Of a stretch of 64,000 nt of DNA, positions 10,633-22,811 are shown piece after piece (the stretch's first letter is position 1; each line of letters starts with the position of its first letter). The notes under the pieces are model-generated. The model had not been told where the DNA came from. It saw only the letters and a list, made by a program, of their open reading frames with translations, and did no database searches. Both the position numbers and the translations under genes were made by a program. Origin of the DNA: Galeruca laticollis (Eukaryota > Arthropoda > Insecta > Coleoptera > Chrysomelidae); NCBI GenBank assembly GCA_963921935.1, contig OY998180.1, forward strand, positions 196,953,044-197,017,043. The letters run 5' to 3'.

Positions 10633-11609
10633 ATGGAGGAGGACAAGTTGCTAAGTTCTGGGGAGGAGGGCAACCCCTCAAAGAACCCAGGCAGTCGCCA
10701 AAGGAAGAACCAAAAAAGAGGCTCTCTAGAGGCGAACTGAGACGTCTAAGGAGAGAAGAAGCCCTCGCTAAAGAAAGACAGTTGGCGTGGAAGAAGAAGC
10801 ATGGTGCTCCGGCTGAACCACCCCTTAGCAAATCCGGTTCCTCTGGAACCCTGGGCGCGGGGGTGAAGCCGAGGCAAGGTGCGAAACCAGAAGCCCAACC
10901 GTCATCATCCAAACACGTAACTCCAGGAGGGAAAAGGTTGCACTCGCAGCGAACTCCGGAGGAATCTGTAAGGATGACAAAAATATCTAAAGCAGAGGGA
11001 AGCTCTGCGAGAACCTTAAAGGCACCTGAGTCCTTCGCCGAGAAACTGATGGCTGAAAAGATGGCAACTGTCCATCCAGAAACAAGGCTGGACAAAGAGA
11101 CAGCCTTAAAAATCAAAATGGAGCTGGAGAGACGTGCCCTACGGGGCGAAGACGTCGGAATATCCAGCTGCCACCCTGAGAACGGCGCAGTAGTTGTAGG
11201 CTGCGCAAATTCTATCACAAAGGTATGGTTAGAAGCCCAGTTCAAGCAGCTGAATCCGTTTGGAGAGACTCAGCTGAGACTGGGCCCGGCCAAAAACCTT
11301 GTGAAGATGTGCAAAGTCACAACTTTTGTACCACGATCCACGGGAGCGGAGACCAAGTAAGACGTGATGCTTGGTCTAAAGAGCCAGAGTGGATTAAACA
11401 CCGAGCACTGGGCTGTTGTGGGTGGTAATACCACGCCAGAAGGACAGTTCCTAGTCATCCACATTGACGACGAATCCCTGCAGAAGCTGAGGAAACTTGG
11501 TATGCGCCTATTCGTGGGAGCAGAAAGATTTCTCTTCAAGTTGCATAGGGGATCTCATAAGGGTAGCAATGATGACCGCAGTGCTGCAAATCAACCTGCA
11601 TCACAGTAG
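10633..11609 (+). pseudogene. Non-LTR ORF1 (gag-like, DUF4780-like C-terminus)
   Basis: Starts at ATG 10633 (MEEDKLLSSGEEGNPSKNPG). After a frameshift near 10690 it continues as a basic, Lys/Arg-rich segment (LSRGELRRLRREEALAKER) and then a Ser/Pro-rich linker. The C-terminal third (EHWAVVGGNTTPEGQFLVIH...LRKLGMRLFVGAERFLFKL) resembles the RNA-binding-like DUF4780 domain found in ORF1 of insect elements of this group. TAA at 11358-11360 interrupts the domain in the same frame, which looks like a nonsense mutation. ORF1 proteins of this kind package the element RNA. It overlaps the start of ORF2 by about 40 bp. Confidence 0.7.
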
Positions 11610-14600
11610 AGCGGCAACGACGACGCACTGGCAGAAGATCCTGGCTGATGACATAGGAGTGGTTCTTATTGAAGAACCATGGACTGTCAAAGGGAATGAT
11701 CGCTGTGAAGGGTAAGTTAATCTACGACACTGATAATGCAAACCCAAGGGCATGTATTTTTATCAGGAATAATATGAAAATGTTGAAAATAACGGATTTA
11801 TGTTCTAGGGACACTGCCGTGACTGAGGTACACCTGCAGGCAGGTAATGGAAACATCAGAATCCTGCTTGCATCAGTGTATCTGCCATACGATTCCACAG
11901 AAGCACCTCCGTCCATGAAAATGAGGAGGATAGTGGAACACGGATCAGAGACGGGGAAGCACATCATCTTGGTTATGGACGCCAATGCCCACCATCTATC
12001 CTGGGGGAACTCCAATATCAATAAACGGAGTGAGTACCTTATTGATTACCTAATAGAGTCGAATCTAACTTTATTGAATCAGGGCCGCAAGCCAACTTTC
12101 CAACAAAGAAGGGGGAATTTGCTTAGGGAAGAGTTTCTGGTCATAACTTTGGCCAGCCACTTTGTGGCTAGCAAAATTAAGGGCTGGGAGGTATTAGCCG
12201 AAGCCTCAGCGTCGGATCATAATTACATATCCTTTACTATTAAGTCGACCTATAAAAAAGAGACTTATAGAAACCCAAGGAATACAGATTGGGAAGCATT
12301 TCGGAAGAAATTGGAAACCAATCTAGCCTCACTTGACCCATTCTCAGAGCAAGGGGTTGAGCGAATGACTTGTGACATTAACAATGCCATAATGAACTCA
12401 AATACCGAGACCTGCCCTGAGACGGTCAGAACGACCAACCGAAATGCACGTTGGTGGAACAGGAAGCTCGAATCGATGAGAAGGAACGTTCGAAGGCTGT
12501 ACAATCAGTGCAAACGCACAGGAAATTGGGACAGTCACACGAAGGCGCTCACTGAATTCAATAAAGCAGTGAGGAAAGCCAAGAGAAGCTCATGGAGAAA
12601 TTTCTGTCAAGACATTGAAAGTGTCTCTGACTGTGCAAAACTCCACAGAGTCATGGCTCGAAATCCAGTTAACACTCCAGAGACCGTACTCAAAGGAGAC
12701 GGCTTACACACGGATGGACCGGAGGAGACACTGGCAGTAATGCTCGGTACGCACTTCCCGGGATCCACCGAAATACAAGTCGAAGCAACGAGCGAAGTCA
12801 GAGAAGAAAGGCAGGTTGCCCGCGGTCTGGCAACTCGTGATAGCTGGACTTGTGCAAAGTCCATAGTCACATATGGGTCTGTGACATGGGCTATTCAATC
12901 TTTCAATCCCTTCAAGGCGCCTGGAATGGACGGAATTTACCCTGTACTACTCCAAAAAAGCACCGACATAATAACTCCAAGACTTGTCAATCTGTTCAGA
13001 CTAAGCCTAGCCACAGGAGTTATACCTATGGTGTGGGAAATCTCCAAGGTGGTATTCATACCAAAACCTGGAAGACCCTCTTACGATACTGCAAAGGCTC
13101 ATCGTCCGATAAGTCTCTTGTCATTTCTTCTTAAGGCACTAGAGAAGATGATAGATACGCATTTGACGGTCAAGGTGCTGAGCGACAAGCCGCTGCACCC
13201 AAATCAACATGCCTACCAAAGTGGCAAATCTTGCGAAACAGCCTTGCATCGCTTGGTGAGCAAGATAGAGCAAGCCATTACTTACAAAGAAGTTGCACTG
13301 GCTGTGTTCCTGGATATCGAAGGAGCATTTGACAATACGAGCACTCGCTCAATATTGTCAAAGCTGGAATCCATAGGCACAGACAAGACAATCACCCGAT
13401 GGATAGAGAACATGCTAAGCAGCAGGAGAGCACAAGCATCCCTGCGTGGTGTCACAAGAGAGGTGAAGACAGAAAGAGGATGCCCACAGGGAGGCGTTCT
13501 GTCACCAAAGCTGTGGAATCTGGTAGTTGACGACCTTCTTGTCTCACTAAACGAGCAGGGGTGTATGCTCAAGGATATGCTGACGACATCATCATTCTAA
13601 TACGGGGAAAACACGTGGGCATCTGCCTGGAACTAATGCAGAGGGCAATGTCCGTAGTGGAGAGATGGTGTGATGCGGAGAGATTGTCTGTCAATCCCTC
13701 GAAAACCATCATGGTACCATTTACAAAACAGCGAATCGCAGAGATTACTAGTCTGATAAAACTCTTCGACAATCAGATAAAGGTTGCCAGGGAGGCAAAA
13801 TATCTAGGAATTCGGTTAGATGACAAGCTAGCCTGGAACAGCCATCTAGCGAGCATAACAAGCCGTTCTCAGAATACGCTAATGACGATGAGACGAGCAA
13901 TTGGGTGCACCTGGGGACTAACTCCGATAATGGTCAACTGGTTTTACACCAGAGTAATCAGACCAATCATGGTGTATGGTGCGATCGCATGGTGGCCTAA
14001 AGTTCAGCAAAGCACAGCCGCCAAAACGCTTTCTAAAGTGCAGCGAGCTGCGTGTCTGAGCATTACAGGCACCATGAAGGGCACCCCAACCGCAGCATTG
14101 GAAATACTGCTAAACATGCCACCATTAGATCTCTATATACAGGGGGAGGCTAAAATGGCTGCATACAGAATGCAGTGCAATGGCAACTGGTGCAAGCACC
14201 ATGCTATGAAGCATACTAAAATACACGACAACATGAGGTGCGACATCATCGAAATGCCACCTGACAGAATGCCCAAGATCGTGGAAACTGAAATACCATA
14301 TCGTGCCAACTTGAGTGGCAGATCCGAATGGGCCCAGGGAGAACCTCAACGCATGTTGAACAGTATCACCTGGTACACCGACGGGTCAATGACCCTAACG
14401 GGTACAGGAGCAGGCGTTTACGGCGTCTGACCCAGGCAAAGCATAAGTGTTTGCTTTGGCAAAATTGACGACCGTATTTCAAGCAGAAATAGCTGCACTA
14501 ATCGAATGCGGCAGAACATGCATAGACAGGAAATGTAACAAAAAGACCATCTATGTGAACACGGACAGTCGGGCGACCCTTTTGGCCTTAGCAAGCCACA

Positions 14601-15208
14601 GCTATACGTCGAAGATAGTGTGGGACTGTAACAATACCTTGAAAACCTTGGCAAAAGACAATAGAGTAATTCTTACTTGGGTGCCAAGCCATACAGGGGT
14701 AGCTGGAAATGAGGGAGCTGATAAGTGTGCCAAGAAAGGAGCTCACCTCACCCTCATGGGACCAGAACCAGCATACGGCGTTTCATACAGCGCCGTACGA
14801 AAAACTGTGTCCAACTGGGTGTCGCTTGAACACCAAAAGCGCTGGAACAGAATCACGGGACATGCTCAGTCCAAAAGAATGTTAAAAGGACCATCGAGTT
14901 CCTACGCAGCAAATGCTTTTAGACTGGGTAGGAAAGAACTGCGAAAAGTGGTAGGATTCATAACTGGCCACTGGATATTCAACGCACACCTAGTGAAAAT
15001 GGGGATTGAAATAACAAATCCCTTTCGCAGGATGTGAGGAGAAGTAGAAGAAACCGCAAAGCACGTGGTCTTCGATTGCCCTGCCCTGTGCAGAAGGCGA
15101 GCCTCCTGTCTAGATATCTTCCTAGGCACAAATCAGGAGGGAATGCAGGAAAACATAGTCCAACGAATTTCAATGTTCGCTAAGAATTTAGGATGGGACT
15201 CTGCTTAA
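11569..15208 (+). pseudogene. Non-LTR ORF2: endonuclease, reverse transcriptase, RNase H
   Basis: Begins MMTAVLQINLHHSRAA at 11569, the usual start in this group. APE-type endonuclease follows (EEPW; IFIRNN; VMDANAHHLSWG; ASDHNYISF). The RT has the motif 0/1 region FKAPGMDGIYPVLLQ (about 12915), motif A VFLDIEGAFDN (about 13308-13340), motif B GCPQGGVLSPKLWN (about 13480) and, after a frameshift near 13560, the catalytic YADD (about 13570). RNase H appears as WYTDGSMTLTGTGAG (about 14370), then after another frameshift VNTDSRATLLAL (about 14555) and WVPSHTGVAGNEGAD (about 14680). The last segment is a zinc-knuckle-like tail (CGEVEETAKHVVFDC pattern) whose first Cys codon is TGA (15035-15037). 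The enzyme would nick the target and copy the RNA in place. Three frameshifts and one nonsense codon make this copy inactive. Confidence 0.85.
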
Positions 15209-15301
15209 TACCTATGAGTGGGGGTGCACAATAAGCCAATCAATGGCTGAGCGGCAACAATTAGGGCACCTGTACCCTAACCCCCTCGTGACTAAAGAAA
15301 A

Positions 15302-15313
15302 ACACCCCACTAA
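15302..15313. repeat. Target-site duplication, right copy
   Basis: acaccccactaa, partner of 10104-10115. Confidence 0.7.
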
Positions 15314-15430
15314 TGTTTTATTACAGTCCGCATCTTTCTTTTATGTATTTAATATGGCTAGACCAAAGTAATTTGTTATCAAGGATAATACATACCTTGT
15401 AACCCCGAAAAGCAGCTAAAAACAGGGCCG
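15314..15430 (-). pseudogene. I-like non-LTR retrotransposon, RT thumb remnant (second half)
   Basis: The minus strand reads DNKLLWSSHIKYIKERCG (about 15390-15340), the segment that in this family lies just upstream of the RSYIRSHIDYG segment found at 10085-10045. The two halves therefore flank the 5.2-kb insertion in the expected order and orientation. Confidence 0.6.
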
Positions 15431-16417
15431 AGTAGGCTTGGTCACAAAAATGTTATTGATACTGAGGAAGATAACTCATTTTTAAACTATTTACATTTTT
15501 TTTATAATTTATGAAAATTTTCTATATACAAATTTTGGTGTATTTTTTTCGAAATTTCATTTGCACGTTTTTACTTTTTGTATGTAAAACTAAATATTTG
15601 GTGTTAATTCATAAATTTCACGTGTCACGTGGCCAGCAGTTGCTTGGGTAAGGTTATTGAATAAAGCCAGCAAATCATGTAAATATTGTATATTATTATC
15701 ATTGTTGACCAAAGTAAAACAGATAAATAATTACGTAATGAAGTCCAAAGATTTCAAACATTTGTGGCACCAAAATACAAATAGCCCCATTTTATAATAT
15801 TTTCAACTTATAATCTGATGTAATAAATAATGCGTTCAAACAATGATAAGTCGAAAAAAATTTTTGAGTACTATCTTAGGTCAATGACATTTCGCTAATT
15901 TCTGCGAAAATATTCTAAGCATATGTATTAAATAATATTATAAATGATATTAATATATATGAATTCCAGATATAACAGTTTCATAATATTCAGTGTCCCA
16001 TATTAATTTCATGGTCAGTGCACTAGATGCGAAATATATGCGTTGTAGTTTTGCAAGTGTATAATCTATTTTTAACTGTTTCGTGCACCCGTAGATTACA
16101 CATGTAAAAACGGTTTTGACCTTTATTAAGAATTTTGGAAGTCTAATAAATAAAAATACAGGGACTGGAGTTTATTTTGTAAACTACTTATAGATATGCT
16201 GTATGGGATAGCCAGTAACTCCATTATTACGCATTTTCTGGAAAATCTTTAGACACGTCAATTTATAATTCTAAAATGACGTAAAAATGTTATCCCTAAT
16301 TTAAACTCCCGTCAGGTTACAGCTCCAACCCCTAAATCTTCAAATTGAAAGTAGGGGCTTGTGATACTTCATTTGAAAGGTATCTTCATTATCTCTTCAA
16401 AACTGCTATGATTTCAA
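15431..16417. other. Unassigned sequence, probably an unnamed repeat
   Basis: No coding sequence recognised. The stretch at about 16310-16417 (ccaacccctaaatcttcaaa and following) appears to continue after the hAT insertion at 19447, so the hAT element landed in an older sequence of unknown type. Confidence 0.3.
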
Positions 16418-19400
16418 CAGGGCCGGCCCGCGCCTGAAGCAAAACCCAATGTTGCCGCCCTTTGAAAAGAAATTAAAATAGAGTTCACTAAAATAAAAAT
16501 TTATTATACTGAAATATACAGATTTCCAAGAACAAGGTGATAAATGAAAATAAAACATAAAATATTGCTAAAACAGAAAACAATATTTATCATTTTATAA
16601 GAAAACTTTTCTACATTTTTCTTTGGCAAAATCATCAATAATATCGTCGTATTCTATATTTACACATATATCGTTCTCAATGGTAAGTATGGCGAAATCT
16701 GTTAATCTGTCCTGCGTCATGGTTGAACGTAAATAATTTTTTATTAATTTAAGTTGAGAAAAGGAGCGTTCTCCACTTGCCACAGGTACAGGAATGATAA
16801 GAAGAATTCTTAACGAAACAGCTACATTGGGAAAGTTTTCGGTCAAACTGTTTTTCTCCAGATAGTTTAAAACTTCTAAAGGCTTTGTGCATTTATTACC
16901 CATTATTTCGCTCAAAGTTAAAAGCTCATTAAGCAATTCATTTGAATCTATGTCATCAGTTAGCTCAATATGTAAATCCTGACACCTTTTCGAAACATTT
17001 TTTGAGTTCATTTGTGTCAGGGAAGGAATATCATATAAAAATTCGAAAAGTTGACTATGGGATTTCAGCTGATTGAATCTCTGATCAACTGAATTAATGG
17101 CGATATCCACTAAGCAGTTAAAAAACGATACTTGTGGATTTTCTATAGCATCATCTTCTCCCTCATATTCAAAGAGTTTCGTCTTGCGTCGAATTCTAAA
17201 AGGAAGAGGTCCAGTACTTGTAAATTCTGGCGTGATCTCCATATCCTCAGCAATTTCTCTAGCCGTGCATAACATTTGACTAAAACTATTCAAACGAAAC
17301 TCTTTTAAAAATATAGTTATATTTTTTAGTATATAGGTAGTTTCATTTAACAGCATATTTGGACTTTGCAACAATTTTGATCCCAAATTATAGTACTACA
17401 AATAAACTTATAACTAGAAATTATGGACGCTAATAATCTACCTTTGTTCTTGGTATCAGCGTCTTTTTGTTCATCTAGAGAAATTTCAACTAATGAATCA
17501 TATATTTCACCAAGTTGGTACCTTAATAGCTTAACAGCTTCGATAGGGCTTTCCCATCTTGTATCGCTGACACTCTTTACCGTTAGTGATGAAATATGTT
17601 TTTTTAGTACACTGCATCTTTGAATTGAAGCCGAAAATAATACATACAACTCTTGTACCTGAGAAAAATAATTGGAAATTTCCCGAGGCAGGAACAGGGA
17701 ACAAAAAACGCTTTTGGATTTTCATTTAAAATTCTTCTTTGGACGCCAGAATGCACTCCCTGCATATTGGCTGCGTTATCATATCCTTGGCCGCGAATAT
17801 TTCCAATTTCGAGCCCTAATTTGTTAAGTTCCTGTATTAACAGTTCTGTAAGTCCTGCTCCACTTGACGATTCGACAGGAAGAAAATTTATAAAATACTC
17901 TTTGCAAACAAATTCTAAGGTTTCTTTTGTCACAATACGAATAACCAAGGGCATTTGTTCTATCCTACTTACAGCGGGGGTGCAGTCTATTATAATACTG
18001 TAATATTTTGCACATTTAATTATTTCAATTATGGTATTTCGAACTTTTTTTCCTAATAGACTTATAATTTCATTTCGTATATTCTTACCTAAGTAGTGGG
18101 TAATGTTTGATTGAGACGAAGCTCTTCTCAAATGCTTTCTAGTAGCGGAATCAAATTTAGAAAGTAATTCCATTATTTTCAAAAAATGTCCGTTATTTCG
18201 TTCAAAAACCCTATCGGAACTACCCCGAAGTGGCAACATTTGTGAACCGCAGAGTTGTATAACAGCAATAATTCTTTTTAAAATACTGCCTTTCTAGTTT
18301 CAAAATTCTCTGATGTTCTTCATCAATTGTTTTACTCACTTTTAGTCTATTATCCATTTCCTTCCATTTATTAAAGCAGTCCATATGTTTCCCAGAGCTT
18401 TCATTTGACTTTATACTTCTAACAATATTTTTCCAGTCTCTATAGCCTTTTGACCAATTCGCCGCGTTAATATCACAATTCTTAAATAACAAACAGCAAA
18501 AGCAATACACAGCATCAGTACTTTTGAAGTAAACTAACCATTTTCTTTCTAATTTTTCTCCATTATACATTATACGATAATAATATGAAGGAGAAAAATG
18601 CCTTCAAGAATCGTGTTTTGGAAAATCAACGCCTGTAACCTGTATTGGCCCTTTTTCTATTATTATCTGATGTTGGGAAACATTTAAATTTTTCCAGGAA
18701 GCTAGGTCATTATCCACTTCGGTAACTACATCTGTAACTATAAAGGCTTTGCTGTCAGTTTGCTCGTCATAATTTTTTGGAATATCCTGATAAATTGTTT
18801 GATTTTCCTTGAATTGTTTGACAATATCTCTTTTATTGTATCCCCGTCTGAGTCTGAAGCTTCTAAATAACTTTCAGTTGTATTCGGAACTGAGAGAGAT
18901 GTGGAAGTGGAAGGAATTATAAATTTTTCTATTGTACCAGAGAGTTTGCGCAGCTGATTTTCTTTTGCCAACCGCTTTTATACTCGCTGCCACATAGCTT
19001 CTTCCTTTTTAAATCACCGATTGTCAATACGTGTGAAAATTAGGCCTAAAAATATTAATTTAGTAATACCGATCACTAACTCAATAAAAAAAATAGGCTT
19101 ACCTTTTTTGGTTAAATATTATTTTATAACGCTTAAAAGTAACAAGAATTTTTATTCGACTATTCCCTGAATCCCGACTATCAACTATTAACAATATACT
19201 ACACATTCTACACAATATTGTACTACGTGGATAATCTCATTTCACGCAACTGATGAAGCGAAATATATATAGCTGAGTAATGTGTCAGATGCCATGATGC
19301 CACGTTCACTTAAATAGCGGCATTCTTCGGATTTTTCGAATTTATTTAAATTTCACCATAAATGTTCAAACATTTTGAAATGCTGCCATGCCGCACCCAA

Positions 19401-19446
19401 AATAATGCCGCTTGAGGCGGTCGTCTCACCCCTCGAGCCGACACTG
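16418..19446 (-). mobile_element. hAT transposon, ZMYM1-like
   Basis: A 3.03-kb element whose outer ends read CAGGGCCGGCCCGCGCC (from 16418) and, on the other strand, CAGTGTCGGCTCGAGGGG (from 19446): imperfect terminal inverted repeats of hAT type. It is flanked by gatttcaa (16410-16417) and gattcaaa (19447-19454), an 8-bp target duplication that differs by a one-base slip in the T run. Inside is a minus-strand transposase broken in several frames (16595-18971). The 3' ends of both flanks hold subterminal repeats such as cgcctcaagcggc. Confidence 0.8.
16595..18971 (-). pseudogene. hAT transposase, ZMYM1/DUF4371-like, frameshifted
   Basis: Minus-strand open stretches in order: 18971-18738 (N-terminal Ser/Thr-rich segment); 18570-18220 (TTF-type zinc finger: AVYCFCCLLFKN, then GYRDWKNI); 18239-17604 (DUF4371/RNase H-like core, with IIIDCTPAVSRIEQMPLVIR carrying the first catalytic Asp and GQGYDNAANMQGVHSGVQ carrying the second region); 17649-17347 (SDTRWESPIEAVK); 17386-16595 (hAT dimerisation tail, SGERSFSQLKLIKNYLRSTM, then RLTDFAILTIEND). 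This is the domain order of insect and vertebrate ZMYM1-like hAT transposases of about 700-800 residues. Overlapping frames imply frameshifts near 17620, 17370 and 18230, so it is a pseudogene. It would act in the nucleus to cut out and reinsert the element. Confidence 0.8.
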
Positions 19447-19942
19447 GATTCAAATTTTACTGCAAATATTGACAAGAAAAAGTTTCTCCGGCGTAGATTA
19501 GGGTGAAATTTGTTTAAGCTGAAACCAGTTTCAAAAAAATTATATATTTTTTTAGTGTATAGAAGCCTCCCCAAACACGAAATCACAAATATTTTTCTGC
19601 GGAAATGTATCATTTTCCCAACTTTAGAATAACTGAAACCAGTTACATGAAAACATTATTATTCTTTATATTTTAAACACTTTTTTAAACAAAAAACACA
19701 AAAAAGTTCCTGCGGAACTCGTCAATCTAAAAATAAAAATTTCTCGTCTCAAATTTGGCTGACGTTTTATTAATATAGAAACACTAAAATGAAATAAATT
19801 GATTTTATCAAAACCTGATTAAAAAGTAATATAAACAATATAAAAGTTTAATCCACTTCCCGACCTTTGACACAGATCAATGAATAATATCTATTCTTAT
19901 CAGCTTAATATCGCTACAAAAATCTCTAGAGATAAACCTGTA
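19447..19942. other. Unassigned repeat-like sequence
   Basis: Contains a gaaaccagtt-rich stretch (about 19519-19650) similar in words to 27170-27340; no gene recognised. Confidence 0.25.
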
Positions 19943-19996
19943 CTATGATTCGTGGCCCTCGTACATTGTAGTAAAAGCACTGGTAATCATCTCCCG
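19943..19996 (-). CDS. 3' piece of a host-like last coding exon split by the Gypsy insertion
   Basis: The minus strand reads on from the exon piece at 26588-26658 once the Gypsy element and one copy of the target duplication are removed: ...TAREM | ITSAFTTMYEGHES, then TAG at 19943-19945. The frame is kept exactly across the empty site. I do not recognise the protein. The insertion would truncate or replace its C-terminal 15 or so residues unless an intact allele exists. Confidence 0.4.
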   Translation of the reverse strand, partial: REMITSAFTTMYEGHES

Positions 19997-20980
19997 AGTT
20001 TTGTTTTTCTTTACGAAAAATGTCTTTTTGAAAAGAACTAAAATTAACTATAACAAATAGTATATTACGTAACGAGTGCGGAAAGTGACATTTTTCACAC
20101 GAGTGGGAAGTATTGTCTCACGAGGCGCAAGCCGAGCGAGACAATCCCACGAGTGTGAAAAATCACTTTCGCACAAGTTATGTACACGATTTTTCCTACG
20201 ACCACGCGATATACTTTTACCGAATCAGGCATGTACAATCTTGCGTTTTTATGTAGATGTGAGAGGTTTTATATATGTGTGTTTGTAATTACTTTATATA
20301 GTTTTGATTACTTACCTTTGAAAGTGGCCCAGAAACTTGTGATTTTTATGCTATGAAAAAGAGTGCCTTCATAAAAAAGTTAGAATACATATTGGTACAC
20401 AAAATATTACGAACATTTATTTTAACAACTAACAACAATTGGGAACAGAACATCAGAAATAAAACTGTTTTTGTTACATAAATATTGCGATTCAGAATTA
20501 ATTATTTATTTGAATCACTGTAAAAATTAAAAATTAAATTATTATTAGTGCAAGTTATAAATTGGAAGATGTAAACACACTTTATTTTTAAGAATAAATA
20601 AATTGTTGTGTATATTTTCTTAGCCCTATAAGTATCTTTGATAAGAACACAACGTAACAGCGATGGAATGGCATTTCAACATTCAATTTGACAGCTTTTT
20701 TATCCGTACACGTACGGATAAGTTTCTTTTCCGTACGCGTATGAATAAAGGCCACTTTCCATAGAACTAGACAGTGCGATATATGTCACTTTCCTATGTG
20801 GTCGTAGGAAAAGTATATTTTAACAAAGAGCAGAAATAATACAAAAATGTATAAAGACTGTACTGAGAGTTATACAAAAAATGAATTAAAATGGTGTTCA
20901 GACAGAATATATAATATCGTATAAAAGTGTCTATTATGCAGTTTCACAGGTGCCCACTTGATAACGCTGTAGACATAACT
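19997..20980 (-). repeat. Gypsy 3' LTR (minus-strand sense), with nested insertion
   Basis: About 230 bp of LTR sequence, split by the insertion at 20067-20811. The remaining parts match 26354-26583 almost base for base (for example ataaagactgtactgagagt and cacaggtgcccacttgataa). Confidence 0.85.
20067..20811. mobile_element. MITE-like insertion in the Gypsy LTR
   Basis: A 745-bp insertion absent from the sister LTR, flanked by a perfect 8-bp duplication agtatatt (20059-20066 and 20812-20819), where the sister LTR has one copy. Its ends share the inverted string GGAAAGTGACAT. The first 120 bp form a large imperfect hairpin: gtgcggaaagtgac and cacacgagtggga pair with tcccacgagtgtg and cactttcgcac around ctcacgaggcgcaagccgagcgag. 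TTTTCCTACGACCAC at about 20191 recurs inverted at about 20798. No coding capacity. The 8-bp duplication suggests hAT-type mobilisation. Confidence 0.65.
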
Positions 20981-20991
20981 CCTCCCTCCTT
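20981..20991 (-). promoter_or_regulatory. Polypurine tract of the Gypsy element
   Basis: The minus strand reads AAGGAGGGAGG directly upstream of the 3' LTR, the position of the plus-strand primer. Confidence 0.7.
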
Positions 20992-22678
20992 AAGTTTCGA
21001 AAAACACGGAGTGGCTTTTCGAATTTTTCTTTTCTTCTGTTGGGTTTTCCTTTGGTTTTTTCTTGAAAATCTTCAAAATTTGGGTTCTATATTTGATGAA
21101 AATGTAGACTAAGGCGCAGGCAATTGCAATTCCAATAACTGTTCCTAATATGCTTGTGTAATTATACGGATTGTCTTCCACTTCTGAAATTGGTTCTAAT
21201 TGTTTCGAAATTCTGCTAATTTCTTTAAGTTCTTCAAAGTGTATTTTCGTTATGTTCGGAATTTGGTAATTTCTGGAACTACTTAACGTTTCCATCTCAA
21301 TTTTTGGTAGTATAAACGGCTTGCCATTACTAATTGGAATTTTATTAATGCATTTCTGGTTATTAGTCCATACTTCCCAAGAGTCTGGTATTTTGATTAA
21401 AATTGGAGAGGTCACAAGAATATATCTGTTACTTCTACATTTTGAAAATATTTGTTGAGGTTTTTCGGGTATAATTATGATTTCGTTTTCGGTGACTGGT
21501 TCGACGACTGTTTCCTGTAAATTTACTTCAATGATGTGGCAATGTGAGAGGTCTTCTCCTTGGAGTAGTTGCATTGTACAATTATCTTGGGATACAGGAT
21601 TCTGTCGGCAATAATACGTGTCTTCTAGAAGAGGGCATTCTTCTTTCTCGAATTGGTTATCTTCATTCTTGTGTGCCAAATAGGGAAATAGAGGGGTAAA
21701 AGTTTTACGATTTTGGATTACTGGGAAAATATAAAATTCGTAGGTTTTTTCTTTAAAGATAGGTTATATGGATTGCGAAAATTAATTTTGAATTTGATAT
21801 AGACACTTGAGTGCCCAAAAATTGATAATAAGTTAATAAATTCTCAAATTTAGGAATTTGATTAGAGTTATATATATTATGTAAATACTTAATCATTTCG
21901 AAAATATCAGTACTAGAAATTATTGAATTATGAACAGACTTTAATTTGGAAAATAATATTGCATTTTCTAAATTATCTATTAAGGTAATCGTTGATTGGC
22001 AATCTAAATTAATTTGTGTTATAATTCCCTGAAAACTTAAATAACTTTCAAGAGTTTCTATTTTATGGTAAAATGAAGCTTGAATTTTCTCTAAATTATT
22101 TTTAAGTATCTCTTGATTATTGTTTAAAATATTTATAGATTTATTATAGTATTCAATAAGTTTTTTGTATAAAGAGGTTTGTAAATTAACTTCTGTAATA
22201 ATGTTTTTCTGGTTTTTCTGTAGTATATCAATTGCTTTGTTATATCTTTCTTCGTCATCTGCATCTAGTGTGCCAAAAAGCCATTTGTCAATTTTTCTAC
22301 GGCATTTACAAGTCCTCTTTTACTTCTGATATGGGGATATAGATTATTCAGTTTTATTTCTAAAGAATTAATTAAAGATTCTGTCCTTGTCAAAATACTT
22401 TGTGCTAAATTATGGTACGATATGGGGTTACTACTATTAATTATTTTAATACTATCTTTAATGATATCATAATGTTTTATTAGGTTATTTACTTCCTTAA
22501 AAATAATGTCTAAATCTACATAGTGTATAAATGTAAGTTTATTGTATATAATACGAGAATTTCCTAATTGGATTGGAAGGATTAGGCTTTCGATTTTAGT
22601 GGTAGATACATCCTCTTCAATGCATTGTATCTGCAGAATCATGATGTATGTTGTCATCAATGTCAGGAGGTTCATCAT
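20990..22678 (-). pseudogene. Errantivirus-type envelope gene, frameshifted
   Basis: Two open stretches, 22678-22265 and 21679-20990, with the interval between them coding-like but out of frame. The N-terminal part has a hydrophobic signal-like start and, near residue 115, a basic furin-type cleavage site (RSKR) followed by a hydrophobic fusion-peptide-like segment. The C-terminal part has one membrane-spanning segment (about 25 hydrophobic residues) and a Lys-rich cytoplasmic tail. This is the layout of insect errantivirus Env, related to baculovirus F proteins, which mediates membrane fusion. Breaks near 22270 and 21690 prevent translation of one protein. Described only; no repaired product is given. 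Confidence 0.75.
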
Positions 22679-22811
22679 CGTTAGATGTTACAATTTGTTT
22701 GTTACTAACCTCGGTTTTCTAGTCAGATTTTTATGGTATGTGCCTTTATTAGTTTTAATGAGGATACCTTTTTGGCTTAGTACTTTCGTCTTTTTAAATT
22801 TGGGTAGTTTT

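Larger units (their letters stand above)
10116..15301 (+). mobile_element. Full-length non-LTR retrotransposon, I/LOA group with RNase H
   Basis: A 5.2-kb element bounded by a 12-bp target duplication with one mismatch. It has a GC-richer leader (10116-10632), ORF1 (10633 to about 11609), ORF2 with endonuclease, reverse transcriptase, RNase H and a C-terminal zinc knuckle (11569-15208), and a short 3' UTR ending actaaagaaaa. Base composition is clearly higher in GC than its surroundings, which suggests a rather recent arrival. The element carries frameshifts in ORF1 (about 10690) and ORF2 (about 11690, 13560, 14430) and nonsense codons (11358 and 15035), so this copy is not autonomous. It is inserted head-on into an I-like element (9720-10103 and 15314-15430). 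Confidence 0.85.

Noticed and set aside
10625..11245. Long minus-strand open stretch of 206 codons
   Set aside because: Antisense shadow of the ORF1 of the non-LTR element; no recognisable domain.
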